NCBI RefSeq assembly: GCF_947492365.1
Contig: NZ_CANLMB010000001.1
Coordinates: forward strand, 1,054,001-1,118,000
DNA from: an uncultured Erythrobacter sp.
GTDB taxonomy: Bacteria > Pseudomonadota > Alphaproteobacteria > Sphingomonadales > Sphingomonadaceae
Length of the DNA: 64,000 nucleotides
Reading direction: 5' to 3'
How positions within the stretch are numbered: the first letter of the stretch is position 1; every line of letters starts with the position of its first letter. Shown one piece after another: positions 55,576 through 62,958 of this stretch. Under the pieces are notes generated by a model. It made no database searches and was not told the DNA's origin. It worked only from the letters and a program-made list of their open reading frames with translations. Both the position numbers and the translations under genes were made by a program.

Positions 55576-56007
55576 CTACTCTGTCGGAGCGGTTTCTGAT
55601 TGGGCCGGAGCAGCAGGCGCAGCCGGAGCGGGCTGGATCCGGGTGAGCGCCTGCCCCGCCTCTTGCAAACGCACGCCGAAAGCCCGCATCCTGACCGCGC
55701 AGGTCTGCTGGATTTCCACCGGATTGCGCTGCGCATATACCGGATAACGCTCGGTAAAAGCAGTCACCAGATCGAGGCCGCGCTGCGCCTCGTATCGCCC
55801 GGTGAAATAGGTGAAGGCCGACGTGAGGCCGGCGCGATTGTCCGGCGTCATCGCCTCTTCCATCTCGGCCATCAGGGCGCCGACATAGATCGCGCAGTCA
55901 AGATCATCCTCGGCGCTAAAGGCAGGCTCAAACGCTTCGCCATCCTGCGCATGCAGAGGTGCGCCAATCGCCAAAGCGGCAGCGGCAAGACCCGCAATGC
56001 CGCGCAT
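55576..56007 (-). CDS. Exported hypothetical protein, coupled to dnaN
   Basis: 143 residues, family not recognised. Signal peptide MRGIAGLAAAALAIGAPLHAQ. The mature part has two cysteines (DLDCAIYVGAL and QQTCAVRMRAF), likely a disulfide, in a short helical domain, and ends in a Pro/Ala-rich tail (PAPAAPAAPAQSETAPTE). Its ATG overlaps the dnaN stop by one base. A similar exported protein occurs at 57.3 kb, with a YDLDCVARGA start. The two may belong to the same loose family of small DxDC exported proteins. Confidence 0.7.
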   Translation of the reverse strand: MRGIAGLAAAALAIGAPLHAQDGEAFEPAFSAEDDLDCAIYVGALMAEMEEAMTPDNRAGLTSAFTYFTGRYEAQRGLDLVTAFTERYPVYAQRNPVEIQQTCAVRMRAFGVRLQEAGQALTRIQPAPAAPAAPAQSETAPTE

Positions 56008-57134
56008 CAGACGCGCATCGGCATCAGGACATAGAGCGCAGGGCTGTTCTCATCTTCGCGGATCAGCGTCGGCGCGCCCGCATCGGCCAGGTGCAATTCG
56101 ATCGTTTCGGAGTCGAACTGGCCGAGGATGTCCTTGAGATAATTGGCGTTAAAACCAATCTCGAAGCCTTCCTTGTCATATTGCGCCGCCAGTTCCTCGG
56201 TCGCGTTGCCGTTGTCGGGCGAAGTGACCGAGAGCGTTACCCTGTCATTGTCGAGCCCCATCTTCACCGCGCGCGTCTTCTCGGTTGCGATGGTCGCAAC
56301 GCGGTCAACTCCTTCGAGGAAGGTCTTGGGATCGATCTTGAGCAGCTTGTCATTGCCGGTCGGGATGACACGGCTGTAATCGGGGAACGTGCCGTCGATC
56401 AGCTTGCTGGTCAGCACAACACCGCCCTCACCCGAAAGCGTGAAGCGGACCTTGCTGGCCGACAGGTCGATCTGCACCGAGCCATCCAGCGCTTCTTCGA
56501 GCAGCTTGCGCAGCTCCGCCACCGCTTTGCGCGGGACGATGACGTCGGGCATGCCCTCTGCACCGTCGGGACGCGCCAGCGTGAAGCGCGCGAGACGGTG
56601 GCCGTCGGTCGCAGCGGCTTTGAGCACCGGCGTGTCTTCGTCGGTCACATGCAGGAATATGCCGTTGAGGTAGTAACGCGTTTCCTCGGTCGAGATCGCA
56701 AAGCGCGTGCCGTCGATCATTTCGGCCAGAGTGCGCGCGGGAATCTCAAAGCTGGTGGGCAGATCGCCTTCGACGATCACCGGGAAGTCATCGCGCGGCA
56801 GGGTCGGCAGTTTGAACCGGCTGCGCCCAGCTTTGACTTCCATCCGGTTTTCCGCCGTCTCGAGGCTGACCTGCGAGCCATCGGGCAGTTTGCGCGCAAT
56901 GTCGAACAGCAGATGCGCCGAGACGGTTATCGCGCCGGGCACATCCACCGAGGCCGCGCTCATTGTTTCAACCACCTGCAAGTCGAGGTCGGTCGCCATC
57001 ACCTTCACGCTACCGCCATCACTCGCGTCGATCAGGACGTTGGAGAGGATCGGAATGGTGTTGCGGCGCTCAACCACAGACTGAACATGGGAGAGGCAGC
57101 GCAGCAGCGTCGCGCGTTCGATCGTAGCCTTCAT
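56007..57134 (-). CDS. dnaN: DNA polymerase III sliding clamp, beta subunit
   Basis: 375 residues, the usual clamp length, with three repeated domains. Landmarks are the N-terminal SVVERRNTIPILSNVLI, RDDFPVI, DGTRFAISTEETRYYLNGIF, TDGHRLA, and the C-terminal YVLMPMRV, which forms part of the client-binding pocket. The clamp tethers polymerase III to DNA. dnaA and recF are not adjacent. The 161 bases upstream hold its promoter, and a coupled small exported protein follows. Confidence 0.97.
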   Translation of the reverse strand: MKATIERATLLRCLSHVQSVVERRNTIPILSNVLIDASDGGSVKVMATDLDLQVVETMSAASVDVPGAITVSAHLLFDIARKLPDGSQVSLETAENRMEVKAGRSRFKLPTLPRDDFPVIVEGDLPTSFEIPARTLAEMIDGTRFAISTEETRYYLNGIFLHVTDEDTPVLKAAATDGHRLARFTLARPDGAEGMPDVIVPRKAVAELRKLLEEALDGSVQIDLSASKVRFTLSGEGGVVLTSKLIDGTFPDYSRVIPTGNDKLLKIDPKTFLEGVDRVATIATEKTRAVKMGLDNDRVTLSVTSPDNGNATEELAAQYDKEGFEIGFNANYLKDILGQFDSETIELHLADAGAPTLIREDENSPALYVLMPMRV

Positions 57135-57295
57135 CAGCTTACCCTATCGTCTTTGTGTTGCCCGGTTCTGCCAGAACAGGAATCGCCCCGTCAGCACCGC
57201 TCGATTTCGAAAAACCTTAGCGATGCGCACAATACGGGCAAGTTCGAGGCGCTGCGAGGGGAGATTCCCTTGGGGATAAGGGGATAAAGGAGTGC

Positions 57296-57847
57296 CTACT
57301 CGATCAGTCCAAGGCCCCGCAGAGCTTCGCGTTCGATCTTCATGCTCTCTGTATAGCTAGCGAGCAGATAGATCACGAGATCGGCGTCGGTGCCGGTTTC
57401 ATTGACGAAACTTTCCGCTCGTTCGGCAAAGAACACATCGGATTCATTGTTGTCACCTTCGATCCCGGCGGCGAATCTGGCTGCCATATGCTCATCGACC
57501 GGGGCAACATCGAACCCGATCGATACCAGCCGAGAGCGCAGTTCAGGGAGCATCGCCCGCATCAAAACCACGTCGGTGTAGTATTGCGCTTCCTTCTCGT
57601 CCGACGTGTTGGAGTCCCCGCACTCGCCCAGAACCACATAAAGTTCGTCAAAGAACGGGCGCGGCTTCTTCGCAAGCCCCTGCCCGGACAGGAAATGATC
57701 GACCAGATTCGCGCCGGTTGACGGATCAGCACCGCGAGCAACGCAGTCCAGATCATAGTCGCTTTGAGCCAGAGCAGGCTGCGCGGTGAAAGCGAGCGCG
57801 GCAGCAAGAACGGCGCCTGGCAGTTTGAGTGTCGGCAGTCCCATCAT
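57296..57847 (-). CDS. Exported hypothetical protein
   Basis: 183 residues. Signal peptide MMGLPTLKLPGAVLAAALAFTAQPALAQ, then SDYDLDCVARGADPS and a GECGDSN segment giving two Cys, and a helical, acidic rest with no motif I can assign. Similar in plan to the protein coupled to dnaN. Its ATG overlaps the fabG stop by four bases (ATGA), so the two are made together. It is the last gene of the minus-strand series that begins with the LD-carboxypeptidase. The 161 bases to dnaN contain no clear terminator. Confidence 0.7.
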   Translation of the reverse strand: MMGLPTLKLPGAVLAAALAFTAQPALAQSDYDLDCVARGADPSTGANLVDHFLSGQGLAKKPRPFFDELYVVLGECGDSNTSDEKEAQYYTDVVLMRAMLPELRSRLVSIGFDVAPVDEHMAARFAAGIEGDNNESDVFFAERAESFVNETGTDADLVIYLLASYTESMKIEREALRGLGLIE

Positions 57848-58605
57848 ACCATCGCCATCCCGCCGTTCACATGCACCGTTTCGCCGGTGATGTACCCGGC
57901 TTCACGGCTGGCGAGGAAGACGCAGGCTGCGCCGATATCCATGCCTTCGCCCATCTTGCCCATCGGGATGCGGGCGTTGATCGTCTCGGTCTGCTTTTCG
58001 TCGAGCGCGGTTGTCATTGCAGTTCGGATAAAGCCGGGTGCGACGCAATTGGCGGTAATCCCGCGGCTGGCGACTTCCTGCGCGAGGCTCTTGGTCATGC
58101 CGGTCAGGCCTGCTTTAGCCGCGCAGTAATTCATCTGGCCCGGATTCCCGGTGTGGCCGACTACAGATGTAATGTTGATGATCCGGCCAAAGCGCCCCTT
58201 CATCATCGGGCGGGCAGAAGCGCGCATCAGACGGAAGGCTGCTTCGAGATTGACCGAGATCACGCTGTCCCACTCATCATCTTTCATCCGCATCGCAAGG
58301 TTGTCGCGGGTGATGCCGGCATTATTCACAAGGATATCGATCCCGCCCAGCGTATCGAGCGTTGCAGGGATCAGCTCATCAACCTGTTTGCTGTCCGAAA
58401 GGTTGCAGGTGATCTCGACATGGTCCCCATGTTCGGGCGAGCCTTCTTCCGCGATCAACTGCTCGCGAAAGGCGCGCAATTTGTCTCCGTTGGAGCCTGA
58501 TAGCGCCACGCGCGCGCCTTGCTTTGCCAGCGCGATTGCAATTGCGGAACCGATCCCGCCGCTTGCGCCGGTAACCAGCGCGTTCATTCCATCCAATCGA
58601 AACAT
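57844..58605 (-). CDS. fabG: 3-oxoacyl-[acyl-carrier-protein] reductase
   Basis: 253 residues, SDR fold. TGASGGIGSAIA binds NADPH, NNAG is kept, and the catalytic residues lie in NITSVVGHTGNPGQMNYCAAKAG (Ser, Tyr-x-x-x-Lys). The C-terminal TGETVHVNGGMAM is the FabG consensus. It reduces 3-oxoacyl-ACP in fatty acid elongation. The ATG at 58605 is used because GAGGAG lies about nine bases before it; an earlier in-frame Met (58620) has no such site. In many bacteria fabD and fabG adjoin; here a GNAT and a beta-propeller gene lie between them. Confidence 0.95.
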   Translation of the reverse strand: MFRLDGMNALVTGASGGIGSAIAIALAKQGARVALSGSNGDKLRAFREQLIAEEGSPEHGDHVEITCNLSDSKQVDELIPATLDTLGGIDILVNNAGITRDNLAMRMKDDEWDSVISVNLEAAFRLMRASARPMMKGRFGRIINITSVVGHTGNPGQMNYCAAKAGLTGMTKSLAQEVASRGITANCVAPGFIRTAMTTALDEKQTETINARIPMGKMGEGMDIGAACVFLASREAGYITGETVHVNGGMAMV

Positions 58606-58616
58606 TTCTCGGCTCC

Positions 58617-59075
58617 TCACCAGTCGAAATAGTAGATCACGGCGTCCTCACGCTCGTGTTTGAATGTCTGATAGAGCCCGTTTGCCGCGTCATTGTCCGG
58701 TTCGGTCCCCAGCCAGATTTCCTCAATATTTTCCGCATCCGCGCGTTCGAATACCAGTTGCATCAGCGCGCGCGCAATGCCCTGACGCCGCCAATCGTCG
58801 CCTGTGCCGATCTCGTCAAGGAAGAGTTCGGTTGGCTTGTCGGGATGGCTGTGGATGACGCACATGCACATGCCAACGACTTGGCCCTCATGCAGCGCAA
58901 GGCACATCCAGTTGGCAGGGCTGGCAAGATAGGGCTTGAGCCGCGCCGGATCGATTGCGTGATCGAACACGCCGGGCGCGACATTATCGAGCAGGTGTGC
59001 GTTACCCTCGTCGATCCAGTGGGTGGTCAGGTCAAGGCGCGAAGCTGACTCTGCGCGATTCCCGGATTCGGCCAT
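58617..59075 (-). CDS. GNAT-family N-acetyltransferase
   Basis: 152 residues. The acetyl-CoA motif is DEIGTGDDWRRQGIARALMQLV (RRQGIA loop), followed by EEIWLGTEPDNDAANGLYQTFKHER and the closing AVIYYFDW, a pattern shared with aminoglycoside 6'-N-acetyltransferase-like GNATs. The substrate is not predictable. The start at 59075 has GAGGGAG upstream; an ATG at 59102 is an alternative. The gene overlaps the end of the beta-propeller gene by 44 bases and lies 11 bases before fabG. Confidence 0.85.
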   Translation of the reverse strand: MAESGNRAESASRLDLTTHWIDEGNAHLLDNVAPGVFDHAIDPARLKPYLASPANWMCLALHEGQVVGMCMCVIHSHPDKPTELFLDEIGTGDDWRRQGIARALMQLVFERADAENIEEIWLGTEPDNDAANGLYQTFKHEREDAVIYYFDW

Positions 59076-60981
59076 CAGACATGTCTCCCTCGACAATCTC
59101 ATAGCCCATCAGAGCAAAGATGCGATCTCCCAAAAAGATCGGGCGGGCATTTCCGTACCAGTCCACGCAGGAGGCGATGCAGCTGTCGTCGCGCGCATTC
59201 GCGGACCGCGCGGCCAGCTCACCTGCACGGCCAAGCGAGCGGTTCTCACGCCGCAGGAAGGCAATGGCTGACCCGGAGCCGAGGAATTCCGACCCGTTTC
59301 GCTCCAACCGCCGGCTGATCGGCAGGCCGAGCGTGCCCGAAAGCCCGTCACGGCTGTCAGCGTCCGGCTTGTAGAATAACGCTTGTGAGCGCGTTTCACC
59401 CTCGCTGGCAGCGGCGAGCATATAGGTATCCTCGATCGAAGCCCTGCGCCCGAGAGAAAGCGAGGTGAAGCCGAGCGAGCCGTCACCGCTCGGTCCGACG
59501 ACCACGCCGTCATCACCCATCCGATCAAACCGCGTGACGCCGTGGGGGAGCGCGATTTGCTGAACCTCGCGGCCGTCCAGCGGCACGGCATAGACCGTTA
59601 GGGTTTCGTCTTCGCGGCCATACCACGCCGCAGCATAGAGCAGGTAATCGCCGACAAAGCGGTTATGGAACCGCCAGCCTTCGGGTTCAGGCAAAGCGCG
59701 GTAGTTCTCGCGCACCAACGCTCCCCCGCCCGATCCAAACGCATCGAAAGATACGGTAGCGAGCGAGACGTCGCCGACGCTGTATTCGCTGGCCCACATT
59801 CCCTCGCCATTGCCGACCGAACGCAGGAGCACGCGCAGCACGCCGTCCGATGCGTCTTCGGCAAAAGAGAATTGGTCAACCGGCGCGCCTGCGACCTGCA
59901 CCGCGCCGGGACGCGATCCGTCGAGCGGGATGCGATAGAGCTGGCCGGGGGTGCGCTCCGCATCCCCTTCCCAGCTCGAGGCCGCGCTTCCGGTCCATGT
60001 ATAAACCGCCTCGCGCGAGACATAGAAGGCGCGGCTCCGCGTGCCTGCAATCGCGGTCGCGCTACATTCCAATTCCGCCGCGGCAAGATCGCAGCGTGTC
60101 ACGGTGTGGAGCATGTCCACGTGGAATTTACCGCTGCGATACGGGGTAGCGACGAGGAAATCTTCCGGGTCGACCAGCACTTTGGCCTCGCTCTCGCCAA
60201 ACTCGCGCATTGCGGGCAGCGAGCCTTCAAGGTTGCTCCAATTTGCGTAGACCGGGGTGTATAGGATCAACTCATCCCCGATCAGGCGCGAGGCGTAATT
60301 GGACGAGGAATAGTAATCACCCGAGCGCATATAATGCGTGTCACGATAGGTCAGATCGCCGCTATCGGAGATGTCAAAGCGGTTTATTTCGGTCCCGAAG
60401 GCACCGTAGGAATAGCCGATGACGATGACTTGATTGCCGCGAATGAGCATCTCGTCATACCATGTCGCTCCGGGGCGCTCCTTGCCGGGCGGGAAGGCGT
60501 CGATTGTGTCAACCGGCTCCAGCGCGTTGCTGCCTGTCCGCACTGTAAAAAGGCGCCCGCGCCGCAGCACGACAAGGTAGTCGCCCGCATTCTTGACGAT
60601 CCCGCCTTCATCGACGCCCGCTTCCTGCGTGTTGGTGATGCTTTCGCCTTCGGCTGGGGCGGATGCATCGGCGACTTCTTCGACGCCACCGGCCATCTCA
60701 GCGGCAGGCGGCGGAGCGGCCATATCCACATTCACGCTGTACACGACCTGTCCACTGGATTCGTACCGGCGGCGCTGCTCTTCCTCGAGAGCGACCATCT
60801 TTTCCGCGAAGTCATCCAGCCCGCTTTCACTGACAAAACCCCGCAGACCCGTTCCGTCATCGATGAGGTGGGGGTCGTCTGAAGCGCTGCCATCAGCAGA
60901 AAGCGCTGCCGCCCCCACCGCCACAACGCACATCGCGCAAATGCTCGCGCTAAACAGAGTATCGGATAGAGATTTCAGCAT
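59032..60981 (-). CDS. Secreted beta-propeller domain protein (PF09826)
   Basis: 649 residues. Signal or anchor sequence MLKSLSDTLFSASICAMCVVAVG, an acidic linker, then the family hallmark SITNTQEAGVDEGGIVKNAGDYLVVL at about 115-140, which opens a predicted beta-propeller. Other blocks are NQVIVIGYSYG, SRLIGDELILYTPVYANW and the C-terminal FLGDRIFALMGYEIVEGD. Four Cys (CDLAAAELEC, DDSCIASCVDW) may form disulfides. Members of this family are extracellular or periplasmic; roles are unknown. The ATG at 60981 has GGGGAGGG five bases upstream. Placed between fabD and fabG. Confidence 0.87.
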   Translation of the reverse strand: MLKSLSDTLFSASICAMCVVAVGAAALSADGSASDDPHLIDDGTGLRGFVSESGLDDFAEKMVALEEEQRRRYESSGQVVYSVNVDMAAPPPAAEMAGGVEEVADASAPAEGESITNTQEAGVDEGGIVKNAGDYLVVLRRGRLFTVRTGSNALEPVDTIDAFPPGKERPGATWYDEMLIRGNQVIVIGYSYGAFGTEINRFDISDSGDLTYRDTHYMRSGDYYSSSNYASRLIGDELILYTPVYANWSNLEGSLPAMREFGESEAKVLVDPEDFLVATPYRSGKFHVDMLHTVTRCDLAAAELECSATAIAGTRSRAFYVSREAVYTWTGSAASSWEGDAERTPGQLYRIPLDGSRPGAVQVAGAPVDQFSFAEDASDGVLRVLLRSVGNGEGMWASEYSVGDVSLATVSFDAFGSGGGALVRENYRALPEPEGWRFHNRFVGDYLLYAAAWYGREDETLTVYAVPLDGREVQQIALPHGVTRFDRMGDDGVVVGPSGDGSLGFTSLSLGRRASIEDTYMLAAASEGETRSQALFYKPDADSRDGLSGTLGLPISRRLERNGSEFLGSGSAIAFLRRENRSLGRAGELAARSANARDDSCIASCVDWYGNARPIFLGDRIFALMGYEIVEGDMSDGRIRESRRVSFAP

Positions 60982-61111
60982 TGGACCCTCCCCTTTTGTC
61001 GGGTGCTGCACCGGCTAAACTGTCCGCAAGCTGAATGATATATTGTTACATGTCAAATGTGTGTGTGCGGCGAAGCTCTGTTTGAGCGTTCAATCAACCG
61101 TCAATTCGCGA

Positions 61112-62047
61112 TCAAAGCGACCCGGCGAAACCTTCAAGGTCTTCCATCGAGATGAGGCTCGCTGTCTCGGCCTCGCCTGCGATCTTACGGATCATGGGCG
61201 CGAGCACTTTACCGCCCAGCTCGACGAAATGCGTCACGCCGCCTTCATGCATTGCCGCCACGCTTTCGCGCCAGCGCACGCGGCCGGTCACCTGACGGAA
61301 CAACAGGTCGCGCTCCTGATCGGGGTCGCTGACAGAGCTGGCGGTGACATTGGCGAAGACGGGCAGAGCGAACTCGCCCATCTCGGTGTCGGCCAGCGCC
61401 TCGCGCATCCGGTCTGCCGCTGGTTGCATCAGCGAGCAGTGGAACGGGGCGGAGACCGGCAGCAACACGCCGCGTTTGATCCCGTGATCCTTCACAAGTG
61501 CAACCGCACGCTCGATTGCGCCCTTGTGGCCGGAGATCACAACCTGACCCGGATCATTGTCATTGGCGACTTCGCAAACTTCACCCTCAGCAGCGGCAGC
61601 AGCGAGCGCAGAGGCCTTTTCGATATCAGCGCCCAGCAGAGCCGCCATTGCGCCCTCGCCTACTGGCACGGCCGCCTGCATCGCGCTGCCACGCAGCTTG
61701 AGCAGCCGCGCCGTAGTCGCCAGATCGAACGCACCAACCGCGCACAATGCGGTGTATTCACCCAACGAGTGACCGGCGACGCATGCGCCCTTCTCGGCGA
61801 GCTTCACGCCGAATTCGCTTTCAAGCACGCGCAAGGTCGCAATCGCATTTGCCATGATCGCAGGTTGCGCATTTTCGGTGAGGGTCAGCTGATCCTCCGG
61901 CCCGTCGCGCATGATCGCAGAAAGCTTGAGGCCCAGCGCATCATCGACTTCCTCGAAAACCTCGCGCGCAGCCGCGCTCGCCTCGGCAAGCTCGACGCCC
62001 ATGCCTACCTTCTGGCTGCCCTGTCCGGGGAAAACGAAAGCTCTCAT
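61112..62047 (-). CDS. fabD: Malonyl-CoA:ACP transacylase
   Basis: 311 residues, usual FabD length. FPGQGSQ at 6-12, the nucleophile Ser94 in GHSLGE, an Arg in KLRGSAMQ, and the His in PVSAPFHCSLM near 203 form the transferase site. It loads malonyl groups onto ACP for fatty acid synthesis. It follows the LD-carboxypeptidase by 27 bases and precedes the beta-propeller gene by 130 bases; fabG comes two genes later. Confidence 0.97.
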   Translation of the reverse strand: MRAFVFPGQGSQKVGMGVELAEASAAAREVFEEVDDALGLKLSAIMRDGPEDQLTLTENAQPAIMANAIATLRVLESEFGVKLAEKGACVAGHSLGEYTALCAVGAFDLATTARLLKLRGSAMQAAVPVGEGAMAALLGADIEKASALAAAAAEGEVCEVANDNDPGQVVISGHKGAIERAVALVKDHGIKRGVLLPVSAPFHCSLMQPAADRMREALADTEMGEFALPVFANVTASSVSDPDQERDLLFRQVTGRVRWRESVAAMHEGGVTHFVELGGKVLAPMIRKIAGEAETASLISMEDLEGFAGSL

Positions 62048-62074
62048 TGTGATTCCTCCTGTTGGAGCGCGCCG

Positions 62075-62905
62075 TTACGCAGCGCCCGCCGGTCCTGCAA
62101 GTCCGAACGGCACAACTTTGTTGTCAGCATTGTGACCGATTTCCGCGCGACCGAGATAGGGAATGCCAGCGCGGTCGCACCAATATTTGGCGATTTCCTC
62201 TTCGCTTTGCCCGAACTCGACATAATTCTCCGGCACAGCGGTAATCGCGCCGAGCCTGAGCCCTGCAAGCCTAGGCAGACTACCGGCAAGCGCGAAGAAC
62301 ATCCGGTCGATGGAATAGAGGTGCTCGCTCACTTCCTCGACCATCAGGACATGGCCCGAAAGGTCTGGCATGGTCGGCGTCTTGGAGAGCATCGCCAAGG
62401 TGATCAGGTTGAACGCAGCAGCGGGCGTCACGCCGTCCAGGCTCGGCTCCAGCCCTGAATTGTCGCCTGCGAACCAGCGCAGGACCCTGCGCACAGCCTC
62501 ACGCCCCGTTTCAGAGCGTGCGCTCACCGGCATAGAACCATGCGCGCATTGGCCAATCCCTGCCCGATAAAGCGCGGCGAGCAGATAGCCGCAATCGGAA
62601 AAGCCAACATAAGTCTTCGAGCGCGCCGAAGCGTTCATGCGCGCCACCGCCGCCTCTGCAATGCGGTTGGAGCCATAGCCGCCCTTGGCAAACCACACCG
62701 CGTCAAAGGCGGGATCGTTGGCGCATTCGAGCAAGCCGGTCAGCCGCGTCAGATCATCGCCGGCAAAATGCCCCGCGCTGGCAAAGCACTGATCGTGGAA
62801 CGTCACCGAATGCTCGGGAAACTCGTCCGCCACCAATCGCTCCAAAGCGGCGGCATGATCGCGGGTAATCGGCGTTGCAGGCGCGCAGATGGCGATATTT
62901 GTCAT
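62075..62905 (-). CDS. ldcA: LD-carboxypeptidase (S66 family)
   Basis: 276 residues from the ATG at 62905. The family motifs place Ser103 in YVGFSDCG (nucleophile), Glu190-Glu191 in VLMVEEVSEHLYSIDRM, and His258 in IGHNADNKVVPFG, giving the Ser-Glu-His triad of S66 peptidases. LdcA removes the terminal D-Ala from murein tetrapeptides in the cytoplasm, a step in cell-wall recycling. It is divergent from the MurC/Mpl-like ligase, 53 bases apart, and a ligase of that type could reattach the resulting tripeptide to UDP-MurNAc. An upstream TTG start is less likely. Confidence 0.88.
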   Translation of the reverse strand: MTNIAICAPATPITRDHAAALERLVADEFPEHSVTFHDQCFASAGHFAGDDLTRLTGLLECANDPAFDAVWFAKGGYGSNRIAEAAVARMNASARSKTYVGFSDCGYLLAALYRAGIGQCAHGSMPVSARSETGREAVRRVLRWFAGDNSGLEPSLDGVTPAAAFNLITLAMLSKTPTMPDLSGHVLMVEEVSEHLYSIDRMFFALAGSLPRLAGLRLGAITAVPENYVEFGQSEEEIAKYWCDRAGIPYLGRAEIGHNADNKVVPFGLAGPAGAA

Positions 62906-62958
62906 GCGCGCATCGTATGGCGCTTGCCAGCATTGTGGCAAGCCAATAACCAGCCATC
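62906..62958. promoter_or_regulatory. Divergent promoter gap between ldcA and the Mur ligase
   Basis: Only 53 bases separate the two divergent starts, so their promoters must overlap or lie partly in each other's coding sequence. No clear dyad is visible, and no strong ribosome site precedes the ligase ATG. Confidence 0.4.

Noticed and set aside
57165-57177. GTTCTG-C-CAGAAC palindrome upstream of dnaN as an SOS (LexA) box
   Set aside because: Alphaproteobacterial LexA uses GTTC-N7-GTTC direct repeats; this inverted repeat does not fit and its place near dnaN may be chance.
55959-57287. 442-codon plus-strand frame over dnaN
   Set aside because: Antisense to dnaN; Arg/His-rich composition typical of a shadow frame.
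61043-62458. 471-codon plus-strand frame over fabD and ldcA
   Set aside because: Covers two well supported minus-strand genes and shows no protein family features.
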